This document shows positions 44,701 to 55,419 of a stretch of 64,000 nucleotides of DNA, piece after piece. The stretch is taken from assembly GCA_035610365.1 (NCBI GenBank), contig CM069432.1, positions 260,087,177 through 260,151,176 on the forward strand, in the 5' to 3' direction. Origin of the DNA: Aquatica leii (lineage: Eukaryota; Arthropoda; Insecta; Coleoptera; Lampyridae). The position numbers and the translations under genes were made by a program. How positions within the stretch are numbered: the stretch's first letter is position 1; every line of letters starts with the position of its first letter. The notes beneath the pieces were generated by a model. That model searched no databases, was not told the DNA's origin, and saw nothing but the letters and a program-made list of their open reading frames with translations.

Positions 44701-47700
44701 CAGCTAAACGACGTGACCGAAAAGGACAGCTACCCTTTACCCAGAATTGACGATACGCTAGACACCCTGTCAGGATCCCAGTAGTTTTTTACGTTAGATT
44801 TAAAGAGTGGATACTGGCAGGTAGAATTAGAACCCAAGGATCGTGAAAAAACAGCTTTTACGATCGGAACTGGTTTGTGGCAGTTCACTATAATGCCCTT
44901 CGACCTGTGTAACGCTCCTGCAACGTTCGAGCGTTTGATGGAGACCATCTTGCGCGGATTGTCTTGGAAGACGTGCTTGGTTTACCTGGACGACGTGATC
45001 GTGGTTGGGAGGTCGTTTAAAGAACACTTGAACAACTTGAAGGAAGTGTTCCAGCGATTACGTGGGGCTAACCTCAAACTGAGCCCAAAGAAGTGCCACG
45101 TATTTAAGAAGGAAGTGCAATACTTTGGCCACGTCGTATCTTGAGATGGAGTAAGGGCTGACCCAGACAAAATCCGAGCAGTGCAAGCATGGCCAAGACC
45201 AATCGACAAACATCAGGTCCGAAGTTTCCTTGGGTTGTGCACTTATTATAGAAGATTTGTCCCCGGATTTGTCAATATTGCCAAACCATTGACAAAATTA
45301 ACCGAAGAAAAAGCAGAATTTAGATGGAATGAAGACTGCGAAAATTCTTTTAATCAACTAAAATAGGCCCTAGTCACTTCGCCGATTTTGAGTTATCCAA
45401 GAGAAGATGGAAAGTTTGTTTTGGATACCGACGCAAGCAATCTGGCCATAGGCGCGGTCATTTCGCAGGTTCAAGATGGACAAGAAAAAGTTATCGCGTA
45501 TTTTAGCAAGGTTTTGTCCAGGCCAGAAAGGAATTATTGCGTGACTAGGACTAGGAGGGAGCTGTTAGCAGTCGTTAAGTTCATCGAACATTTCTACAAG
45601 TATTTGTATGGATAAAAATTTTTACTGAGGACAGACCACGCCGCTTTAAAATGACTTCTGCAGTTCCGTAACCCAGAAGGACAAGTGGCAAGATGGATCG
45701 AGAGACTGCAAGAGTATGACTATGACACAGAACACCGTGCCGGAAACAGTAATCGGAACGCTGATGCCTTGTCTAGAAGACCATGTCCGGCGGACTGCAG
45801 CCATTGTTCGCGACTGGAAGAAAAAGTCGAATGCCTCCGGAGAACTGCTATAATTGATAATGAGTGGGAACCTGAGCAGTTACGTCGCGAACAAGAAGAC
45901 GATCCTGAAATAAGATTACTCCTGGACTGGAAAGAAATCGGCCGACGACCAACCTGGGAAGAAGTGAGTGCTTTGGGCAGAATTATCAAAGCGTACTGGG
46001 CGCAGTGGGATTCCTTGATAGTAAAAGACGGTCTTCTTAGGCGATCCCTAAAAAGTGTTGTGGGTACGGGAAACAGACTACAGTTGGTAGTGCCAAAGAT
46101 CCGGATGGCAGAAATGCTGAAGCATCTCCACGATGGGACATCAGGAGGACACTTTGGCATTAAGAAGACATTGGGTAAAGTACGAGAACGATTCTACTGG
46201 ATGAACTCCAAAAAGGACGTCATGAAATGGTGCCGTAAATGCACGGTCTGCGCATAAGGAAATGGTCCAGCGAGAAAGCGCAAAGCACCCATGAAGCAGT
46301 ACAACGTAGGAAGGTCTTTGGAAAGAGTAGCGATTGACATCGCAGGGCCGTTCCCAGAATACGATTCGGGAAATAAATACATCCTAGTGGCGATGGATTA
46401 TTTCACGAAATGGACGGAAGCTTACGCCATACCCAATCAGGAAGCAGCTATAGTCGCAGATGTATTAGTAAAGGAGTTTTTCTGCCGGTTTGGAGTTCCG
46501 TTGGAATTAAACTCCGATCAAGGCCGCAATTTTGAGTCTGGGCTGTTTCAAGAAGTTTGCCGACTGTTAGGAATTAAGAAAACTAGGACAACGCCTCTCC
46601 ATCCTCAATCTGATGGCATGGTTGAACGGATGAATCGAACAATGGGCAAGTACTTAGCCAAGGTAGTGTCCGAACACCAAAGAGACTGGGATCAGTACTT
46701 GCACCTGTTCCTTATGGCATACCGATCATCCGTTCTCGAAAGCACAGACTAAACACCATCCTGTGTAATGCTCGGTCGTGAAATACGATTGCCATGCGAC
46801 CTTTAATTTGGACGAAGACCGGAAGATGAAGTCGCTGGAGAAGATTACGTCAGCAAGCTGGCCAAGAGGCTAGACGAAGTACATGAAGAGGTCCGTAAAA
46901 ACACACAAATTGCCAGCGACAGGATGAAAACAAGATATGACGACAAGGCACAAAATGGTGAGTTTCAACCTGGCGATATGGTCTGGTTGTATAACCTTCA
47001 AAGGAGACGTGGTTTGTCGCCGAAGCTGCAAAAGCAATGGGAGGGCCCCTATGAAGTCGTGCAGCGTATTAACGACGTCATATACAAAGATCTGTGGCGA
47101 ACATTATGGAGTCTCAAGAGAGAAATGGAGTTCCATCATGTTAAGAAATTGGCAGTACCCAAGCTTGGTTGTGGCTTAAATCTACTGAATTGGAGGACAG
47201 TTCGAAACATGTTGGAGGTCGTCTTTTGAGGAACAGGCATTCAAGTGTTGGTCTGTAGTTACCAACCAAGGAGAATGTTGGGTCAGGAAAAGTCCATTAA
47301 CTGTTACTTTTATGGTCAAGGAAGTTGCCGAAATGGAGGAAGCTGCCGCTATCGCCACGATCCTTTTTACCGGTGTCGCATCCAGTTTCCTGTTCTGGGA
47401 CAGAACAGTCCTAAGAAGGGGGCAGTGAAACGTTCGAGAAGTTATCTGCAAATTCAAGAGCCTTCTGGAAGTTGTTATCCATCTTCTAGAAGATATATCG
47501 AAGGATATGGAACACTCGAGAATGATTGTCAAAATGTGTATATATACCGACGAAACAAATCGTAGGTGAGTTATTGCCGAAATGCGAATACAGCAGTGTT
47601 AAGAAAATTATTCAAGTTGAAATAAATAAGTCGCGTGTGTCTACATAAATATACAGAGAATAATCTCGTACGTGTTTTTTAGTGTAAACAAGTGTGAAGC

Positions 47701-47862
47701 TATCCGCGGATTTTATCTTATCTTAATTAGTGTAAGTGTTTTTATTAAATATTATTAGATTTAATTAGTTCGGTTAATTTACTAGTGTACGTATAAGTAT
47801 AAGTAAAACATATTTTTAGTCGTTTAAAAAAATCAGTAGTTTTTAATAATAAATTCGTAAAA
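41744..47862 (+). mobile_element. Ty3/gypsy retrotransposon with both LTRs, broken
   Basis: The LTRs are 41744-42183 and 47426-47862 (TGAAACG..CGCAACA), flanked by ATAT at 41740-41743 and 47863-47866. A primer-binding site follows the 5' LTR (TTGGTGTCACAGTGTGGGG), and a purine tract (AAGAAGGGGGCAG) precedes the 3' LTR. Parts in order: gag region 42477-43560; protease with VDTGATKTII at about 43740; reverse transcriptase 44560-45150; RNase H 45390-45700; integrase with its zinc-binding part at 46130-46260 and catalytic core 46310-46760; C-terminal part to about 47230. The LTRs differ at a few percent of sites by eye, so it is not recent. It has several breaks in gag and pol. Confidence 0.9.
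43560..47230 (+). pseudogene. Gypsy pol region (protease, RT, RNase H, integrase)
   Basis: Readable landmarks are the protease VDTGATKT; the reverse transcriptase with [36 protein letters not shown] and VYLDDVIVV; the connection and RNase H part with FVLDTDASNLAIGAVISQ; and the integrase with HDGTSGGHFGIKKTL, CRKCTVCA, VAIDIAGPFPEYDSG and NSDQGRNFES. The order RT-RNase H-integrase is that of Ty3/gypsy. It is broken in several places and treated as a fossil. Confidence 0.85.
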
Positions 47863-47866
47863 ATAT

Positions 47867-48284
47867 TATTATTTCATAGTAATAGGTGTTGTAACGTATA
47901 GCTAATCCATTTTAAGCAAGTACGGTACCAAAATAAAATTACAAAAAAATTACTAAGTAGGTTATAAAAGTGCGTATCTTCCTCTCAAAGCAGAGCAATA
48001 ACACTATTAGGTTTTATAAAAAGTGCGTAACTCCCCGGTGCACAAAAAATAGAAGAAAGTTATTTTAATTACCTTTACTGAAGCTTAATTTATAATCAAA
48101 AGTAAGTAAAACATCTTACCTAATATAGAATTAATCTGTTCGTATAGATTGCACTTATTTCACTTCAAAATCACAAGTTATTGCACATGACAAATAATCG
48201 AGAATTTTTTATGGAGATACGGAGGATTCCATAGTGTTCGGCGGAAAATTTCACAAAAGATGTCGCCAAAATCCTATTTTGTAC
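47867..48284. other. Sequence right of the gypsy element, with an element end
   Basis: No gene is seen. At 48026-48037 the sequence GTGCGTAACTCC, with AAAA before it, mirrors GGAGTTACGCATTTTT at 29341 and may be the right end of the DUF7869 element. A second similar string, GTGCGTATCTTCC, lies at about 47970. From 48085 the duplicated spacer begins. Confidence 0.35.
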
Positions 48285-48560
48285 ATAAAGTGGAGTTACT
48301 CAGTTTGCTGATTAAGCCGACGATATGCAGTACAACTTTCATGCCACCACTTCTGACATCGATGGCATTGAATCCAATCTTCTTTAGGAGGATCGACAAA
48401 TTGTTCTGCACAACCAGGACAGAGAACAATGCTCACTTTTTTGATTGCATTTGTTACCTTTGCCTCTATTTGTTTTTTCCTTTCACATTTTTGCTTTGTT
48501 CCTCCTGATTTTTTCTTAATATTGTCCTTTTTTTTCGGTAATTTTTGGTTAACATTTTCA
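48285..48560 (-). pseudogene. C-terminal zinc-finger tail of a Tigger-type protein (copy B)
   Basis: The minus strand reads KKQIEAKVTNAIKKVSIVLC, then CPGCAEQFVDPPKEDWIQC, then CHRCQKWWHESCTAYRRLNQ and a stop. It has the full pattern C-x2-C, W-x-x-C, C-x2-C and W-W-H-E-x-C, a PHD-like tail found at the C-terminus of many insect Tigger transposases. It is better preserved than in copy A. No core is adjacent. Confidence 0.55.
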
Positions 48561-49786
48561 GTCTTTGCTTTTGTTTGTTCTTCTACATTATGTCAGTAGC
48601 ACAGAGAAAAGAAATCATCAAGCAAAACGAGCAAACACAGCTCAAAAAGGACGAAATTCATTTAATATAAGATTTGTATCATTATCTGTTTCTAATCTCA
48701 CTACTCAATTAGAACAATATTCTTCTCCGAACAAAACAATTGTAGTGTTGAACGTTTATTTAGCGATGATCCACCTGATTGGGTAATTTTTGAAATATTA
48801 ATTGAATATTTTATTCAAAAAGAATAGTTTTGCAAAATTTTGATTTTGCTGATTTTGTTAGAAACACGGTTTCCGCCGCTTAATAGAATTTCGTCGGGAC
48901 TTGGTGCTTTTGATAACAATAACCGAATGATAACAGTATCCAAAATTCAGAAAAAAAACATATTTATTGGTTAGAAAGTAGTAAATAAAGACAGCGTGTA
49001 TCTATTTAACAGATTTAAAAAGACAAATCATAGCACCAATACAAGCAAAAAATGTCAAAATAAAAATTTACATAACATGTTTAAAAAATCCAAATTTTGA
49101 GTGAAATAAATCTAATTCTACGGACCTGTAGCATTAAATAGTTTGTTGACACCGTTAATAAAAAGAAATCAAAAGCAACGTTAAGATGTGTAATTCTAAG
49201 ACACTAAGACGCATTTCTTTTTAGTAATTTGCCGACACTAAAATTGTTATTCTAAGAACGCATATGCTTTCCAAGGTAATTTTTGAAGATACTGTATTTA
49301 CAGATGTTTAAATAATTTAAGGTTACTTAGGTACTGCAAAAATAAAGCAAAACATGAAAAATAACTATTCTTAAGGTACAATGATACATTTTTTTTACTC
49401 TAAACAAGCGTATTGTTCATTTCATCCTTCTCATAGAAGAATTTTAAAGAAGTTGTCTATTTAAGGAGGGAAATACTCGTAATATACAACTTACCGTTAT
49501 TGTTCATGTATAGAAATAAACATTAAAAGAAAATTGTTAACATAAAACGAAATGATGATTACTATAAACAATATTTTTTCGATGTAGTAGCATAGTCTGG
49601 CCCGTTCTTTAATAAAGTGATAACATTACCGGACTGATAACATTATCCGTGATTCCAATAAGCGGCGTGCACTTTATTAATTTTTCAAAATTGATTTATA
49701 AGTTCGCAAGATTAAAAATTCGAAAAGTTAATATATAATTATGTTTCTATCTCGTTGATTATTAAAGATTTTTTAGGCTAAATGGT

Positions 49787-49940
49787 GTTTTTATTTAATA
49801 CAATTTAAATGCAGACTTTCGAACTTTAACAAATTAATTAATTAATTAACTGCCTGACGAAGGACTTTGCTAAAGTTCGAAAGCTTGCATTTCAATTGTA
49901 TTAAATAAAAACACCATTTACCCTAAAAAAATCTTTAATA
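49787..49940. repeat. Inverted repeat, probably a Penelope terminal repeat pair
   Basis: The left arm GGTGTTTTTATTTAATACAA with ATTTAAATGCAGACTTTCG (about 49787-49830) is matched in reverse by CGAAAGCTTGCATTTCAATT with GTATTAAATAAAAACACC (about 49878-49935). Copy A keeps one arm only (33815-33855). The arrangement and the ribozyme-like text in the loop (49851-49885) suggest the end of a second Penelope family. There is no coding part. Confidence 0.5.
49851..49885 (+). ncRNA. Candidate hammerhead-ribozyme core 2
   Basis: CCTGACGAAGGACTTTGCTA followed by AAGTTCGAAAG has CUGANGA and GAAA core pieces around a perfect seven-base stem (GGACTTT with AAAGTTC, one G-U pair, loop GCT). As at 8872-8900, one extra base follows CUGANGA. 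No clear stem III or cleavage triplet is seen. It is a candidate only. Confidence 0.38.
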
Positions 49941-51489
49941 TGTTTTATGGTGAAACTTTTATGTCTAAAATGATTGATTACATTTTTTTAACGTACAAAA
50001 TTTGTTTCTTGGATTAAAATAAGTTCCTTTTCGCATTTTCTGACGGTTATGTTTGTGTACTCTGCTAAAGGTCTGCATATCATTTCATAAATAAAGAATA
50101 AAGTCTTCAGTTTAATCTGTTGTCTGTCGATGCATTTGAAATATTTTGACTTTTGAATCATATCTATGTTTTAAAATTTTTTGTGCAAGTAATTTAAAAG
50201 GATATATTATATTTGTCGTAAATTTAACATATAATTTGTATATAGGTACACTGTCTCAAAAAAGTTATTGGACACTTTTAAGCGCGATCTGCAGGGTAGG
50301 CAACTAAACTTACGTTGTAACAGAACGGCTAGTTAAATTTGACAACATTGGCATTGTAGATATTACTTGCAGCGATATTACGAGGTTACTAACCATTCTT
50401 TATAAGCACTGCCTCAAGCGTTCAAAGAACATGTTTTTTTGCTGCAAATATGTATCTAAATTGTACCATAAAGATTTAAATTTTTTTCCGCCGAACTTTC
50501 TATTTATGTATTTATGTTCTCTGCTCAAGTTTTAAATGAAGGTTATATATATTTGATTTATAATAAAAATAGATTAATAAAAGTTTCATTAATAGCTCGA
50601 ATAAATTTAAACTGCATACCCAAATATGAAGTTGCTGTTTTAATTAGCCTAAATTTTTAATATTTTCGGATTAAATTAAAGTCAACATTCCGATTTTCTT
50701 TGTAAAAGAAGTGTTATCATCATTTAATTGTAATTAGTCTTAATCTTAATTTCCATTACAAATTCTCATAACATTTATTCGTAGTTTGTATTTTTTCATA
50801 GAAAATTGATTTTTATGAATATAGGTAAAATCCGATGTTCAATTGTTTTTTAATTACACTGTCGTAATCCACGGAAAAAATGCTTCAACTTTGCTGATTT
50901 CGCCCAATTTATGGATGATATCGAACCTACTAGTTTAAGTATTAGACAGAAGGTGTATGCGTAACGCGTTTCATCTTGCTTTAAGTAATAAATAATTAAA
51001 AAAAGTAGAATAACATAAAAAATATAATAATACAAAGAAGTAAAACTTTTTAACGAAATAATTACAAAATAATAATTTATAGTTTTTAAACTCTTTTTAA
51101 GTTTATATTATTATATACTTTTTTCCTACAATTTTACTTATTATTTTGCATTTTTTGACAAACGTAATGAATTTGCAATCATTTGGATTTGGTTCATTAC
51201 AGAAAACCTAGGATTGTTGATTATAAAACTAGTATAATTACCTACTAAACAAAACTTTACAAGTGTTTTTCTACTTTTATCACTAGTACTTAGCGTATTG
51301 AAACCAAAATCAAAGATTGAATAAAAATTTGAGAAGAAAAAATACAGAAATTCTCATAAAAATAACGCTTAAAGCAGCATAAAGCAGTGTTTCCTCGAAA
51401 CTCAAAACCTCGTTCTTCTGGGGGGGGGGGGTCCATACCCCCAGTAATGCTCCCTTCTGCTCAAGGCTCCGCCATTACTAAGTAGGGTA

Positions 51490-52470
51490 GGGGAAAGGAG
51501 GAGACATTGGGACACTACAAACATAATTAGCTGTGTATAGCTTGGTTTTCAATATATTGATCATATAATGTTATGTTGTTGACACCGGTAAGTGTACTAT
51601 CTATCACCATAGGCTTAGCGCCTATTCACTGATAGATGAATCAGATTTTCAAATTTTCCAAAGTATCCAAATTGTCCCAATGTACCCCCTGGCTGGGGTA
51701 GATTTGGCTAGTGCGGGGGCAGATGTGGACAACAATTTGTTTTATTCAAAAAAGTTTAAATAATATTCATTTGGTGAAAAACAATGGTACGATCTAACAT
51801 AAGTCATATAAAAATAAGAAAAATAAATAAGACATTATTAAACACAAAATTTTCATTTAGCTGATATTATAGGCACAGAAGTCTACTTGAAACCGTTTTA
51901 TTGAACTAGATCTTGCAGTTGTTTCAGTCGTTCTTGGCTTAGGTAATTTTAAGTCCACTTGTTCCAATTCTATTAGGTCCTTATCGGTGACTTCGGGTAA
52001 GGTAAATCCATTTCCTTTTTTTTAAGAAAATTTGTTAAATATTTTCCGTCGACTATTTTTTCCACTTCTCCAACATAATACTTCTTCGTGCAATACTTTA
52101 CAAGCAAAAAGTCACCTATTTTGATATTTGGCATCCTAGATTCAGGATCTATGATAGCTTCTACGTCTTGCATGAATTCTTGGTCGGAATATTCACGGTC
52201 CATTTCACTGAAACAGTCAGATTCATCATTAGCGTAGCTCACTTTATCCTCGGAATCATTTGAAGCGTTGGGTTTTTGTTCTTCATTATCAAGCAGGTTA
52301 CGTTTCACTTGCTTCTTTTTTTGCTTGGCTATTTTTTTTTCTTCCAGTCTATCTTTTTCTAGCATGTGTACACAGAATGTAGATAAAAATATTTGTCATA
52401 GTTGCATTACTTTCAACGCCAAAGGCTTTTAAGGACCTTTCTCATTTGAGTACGGTCGGCGGCAATGGGT
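51490..52470 (-). pseudogene. pogo/Tigger-type C-terminal fragment
   Basis: The minus-strand frame 52365-51973 has an acidic Ser-rich part, then MPNIKIGDFLLVKYCTKKYY with VGEVEKIVDGKYLTNFLKKK. This is the small beta-rich domain that ends many insect Tigger proteins (compare NDFVLVRFE at about 21030 and NGDFVLAYF at about 55670). A frameshift in an A run near 52022 leads into TLPEVTDKDLIELEQV and a stop near 51855. GGGGGCAGATGTGG-like text near 51715 resembles a Tigger end. No core is present. Confidence 0.55.
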
Positions 52471-52567
52471 TAAACAGGAAATAAATTCATTAAAGCACTT
52501 TTTAGCATGGTGTACTGCTAACTTGGCTCAAGTTAGCCGAAAAACCCTTAACTAAAAAAGTAACAAT

Positions 52568-53016
52568 TGTTACGTATTTATTTATTATTAACTAATTTAT
52601 TTAAAACGACTAAAAAAATACGTTTACTTAATCTAGAAATATGTACACTTTTAAATTAACCGAACTTAATTAAATCTAATAATAAAAACACTTACACGAA
52701 TTTATGTATAACCGTTGTATAACACTAACACGAGATAAGATAACGTCCTCGGATATCACACTTGTTTACACTAATTATCACATACACGATTATTCTCGGT
52801 AGGTTTATCTCACACGCGTGCTAACGATACTTATTTATTTCAACTTGATAATCTTCTTAACACATTCGCATTCCAGCAATAACTGACCTACGATTTCCAT
52901 GTTCGGCATTTATAGACATCGGCGAATCCTTCTCGAACGTTCCCTACTTTTCGCTATATCTTCTAGACAGCTTCTAGAAGGCTCTTGCATTTGCAAGATA
53001 TTTCTTGAATGTTTCA
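52568..53016 (-). mobile_element. Solo LTR of the 41744-47862 gypsy family (in Tc1 copy B)
   Basis: Reversed, it starts TGAAACATTCAAGAAATATC and ends ACGTAACA. CAAT flanks it on both sides (52564-52567 and 53017-53020), a perfect 4-bp duplication. No internal part is present. It is shorter and more diverged than the LTRs of the full element. Confidence 0.8.
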
Positions 53017-53199
53017 CAATGTTACAATTTTGTTTCTTTCGCAACAAACTCCTAACTATATTTGATTCTGCTAACCTTGTGCTGTTAACTTAAAAGACAT
53101 CACTTTTTCACTCAAATTAATAACATTACTTTATCGGTGCCTTTCAGTAAACGTAAATTTTTTTGCGTAGTTTTAATCAACTATTATTTGTTTTATTAG

Positions 53200-54010
53200 A
53201 AAAGTGTGGTGCATTATTGGGTTCAACGTGAAGAACAAGGTCGGAAACTGATCGTCCTTTGCAGACCACCCATAGAAGTGAAAGGCCATCTCTCTTATCC
53301 AAAGTTGAAAAAGACAATATTATCCAAGATGCTCGTTTGACTCCATTCACACCTTCCGCCATCATTCGCGAAAGACTACAGCTACAATCCAGTTTGCAAA
53401 CAATAAGGAATACCTTGGAAACTGAAACAACTGTAAAGAAACCTGTAATAACTAAAAAAATGCCTACCGGAGATTGCAGTTTTCAGAAGAACATTTAAAT
53501 TTTGATTGGAAAGGTGTTTTCTTTTTCAGATAAAGAAACCTTCTGCACTTCTCAAGATAGTAAAAAAGTTCTTTGGAGACCACGTAATTCTAGATATGAA
53601 TTAAAACATGTGCAACCCCAACAAAAGAAGTAGGAGAATTAGTGCTGCGTACCTACTGAGAATTGATGAGTGATGCTGACCTAGGGGAATTAACACGTGT
53701 CGATGGACGCTTAACTGCTCAAACTTACCCAACAATTTTGGAAAACGTTATGTTGCCCTTCTAATGAGCAGTTTATCCCGAAGGGTTAATTCGGTTTGTT
53801 CAGGACAATTCTCCTATACATACGGCAGCAGTAGTTCAAGAATGGTTCTTACAAAATCCAGAAGTGGAATGAATCTGTTGGCCACCTAAGTCACCAGATT
53901 GGAACCCTATCGAAAATTTGTGGGCGGCGGCCGTACGTGGGTGGAACGACGAACTGAACAATAACATAGAAACACGAAATATAAACAACTTAATCAATTC
54001 GATGCCAAAC
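53200..54010 (+). pseudogene. Tc1-like transposase, exon 2 only, copy B
   Basis: After TTTATTAG at 53199 the reading opens KSVVHYWVQREEQG, matching exon 2 of copy A, and goes through ARLTPFTPSAIIRERLQLQS. It is frameshifted early (a base missing near 53240) and again near 53430. The blocks VQDNSPIHTAAVVQEWFL and NPIENLWAAAVRGW are readable in pieces. About 60 bp found in copy A near 38770-38850 are deleted. The first exon is absent. It is dead. Confidence 0.7.
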
Positions 54011-55419
54011 TGCCTACGGGGATTTTCTGTATTTAGTTTTGTTCTTGTAATATAAATAGTGTTTATGTATAATTTATAATAAAATCTAAAGTATTATTTC
54101 AATTAAAACGTAGTAGGCACTATAATAATCTAAAACATAAAAAATGCAAACTACGAAATTGAAAATTTCAGTTCATTACTATTAAATTTATAATCCTTCG
54201 AAATAGTAATACATAAATTAAATGTTACGAAGAGAAAACGGAAAAATGTATTTCGCATTTCTCTAATTTTGTGATTTTTAGATTTATAGCATAGGTATGT
54301 ATTCTCAAATTTTATTTGGAATTTTTTAGCGTTCTGTATGAGAAATTAGACTTGATTTTATAAAGGGAGATATGTATGCTTTAATTTTTCATACGAATAA
54401 TTTAAAAGGAGTAATAGAAATTTATACTGCAATTGTTCGATGACTAATTACGTTGAATGATGATAATACTTCCTTTGCAAAGAAAATTGGAATGTTGACT
54501 TTAACTTAATCCGGATATATTAAGACTTTTAGGCTAATTAGTACAGTAGTTTCATATTTGAGCATACAGTTTATCATTATTCGAGCTATAGATGAAACTT
54601 ATTTAATCATAGATAACAATTAAAATTTTTTAATTACTTAAACAGAGAACATAAACAAATAGAAAACTCGGCGAAGAAGAATTTAAAACTTTTGGGTACA
54701 ATTTAGATAAATATTTGCAGGTAAGAAGCTTGTTCTTTGAACGCTTGAGGCCGTGCTTATGGAGAATGCTTAGTAACCTCGTAATATCGCTGCAAGTAAT
54801 GTCTACAATGCCAATGTTGTCAAATTTAACTAGGCGTTTTGTTATAACGTTTGGTTGCCTAGCTTGCAGGTCGCGCTTAAAAGTGTCCAATAACTTTTTT
54901 GAGGCAGTATACATAGTAAATACTAAGGTGAAGTGGGGCAAGTGCTACCCAAAAAATGAAAAGTGCGACTTCTAACCGCTATAACACCAATAATATTTAT
55001 TAAAGTAACTTTTCATTTGGCACTGTACTAACCTAAGGTATACTTTATATAATACAATATAGTTTGATAAAGTTTCGTTGGTCTAATGATTTTGATTTTT
55101 TTTTATTTCATCTGAATGAACGCACTTGCAAACACAGCTTATTACTCTAATCCTAAAGCTGAGACTAACAAACGGGGCAAGTGCAATACATATTAAAGGA
55201 TATTCTTTACGATGCACTTAGCAGAAAATCATTAGCTTAAAAGACATATAAGCTCTTGATTTTTAAAGAGACAAGGTCCAATATGAAATTAAACAAAAAG
55301 AGCAAAAATAGCAACAAACAGTGGTTTTATTATACAAATACATTGGAACTTAAACAAACAAATTATTTAATCCTAAAAATATGAAATAATTTGAATTTTG
55401 TTCATAATTATCATTTTTA

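Larger units (their letters stand above)
48561..50248. other. Duplicated spacer, mostly without genes (copy B)
   Basis: The spacer is collinear with copy A and has no gene. Features are the empty site of the MITE at 49080-49087 and the hairpin at 49787-49940. Confidence 0.5.
40116..54290. repeat. Tandem duplication, copy B
   Basis: This is the second copy of the segment described at 30148-39233, starting inside the DUF7869 gene at the equivalent of position 30148. It holds the whole gypsy element, the 2.2-kb spacer and the Tc1-like element. The Tc1 part has been altered: the first transposase exon has been replaced by a pogo fragment and a solo LTR (51490-53016). Homology to copy A fades out near 54290. 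Confidence 0.8.
50249..54909 (+). mobile_element. Tc1-like element with long terminal inverted repeats, copy B
   Basis: The left end CACTGTCTCAAAAAAGTTAT and the right end reversed TACTGCCTCAAAAAAGTTAT are flanked by TA (50247-50248 and 54910-54911). The match continues inward through GGACACTTTTAAGCGCGA and on for about 0.5 kb (left 50249 to about 50760, right 54909 to about 54420), with small gaps. Inside are a pogo fragment, a solo gypsy LTR and the Tc1 transposase remnant (53200-54010). Confidence 0.78.

Noticed and set aside
47972-48037. A direct-repeat or CRISPR-like array from the two GTGCGTA strings
   Set aside because: There are only two imperfect copies, with no regular spacing, and the host is a eukaryote.
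30148-54290. An assembly artefact that repeats one allele twice
   Set aside because: The copies differ by many substitutions, indels and private insertions with clean empty sites, although only long reads can exclude a false join at the seam.
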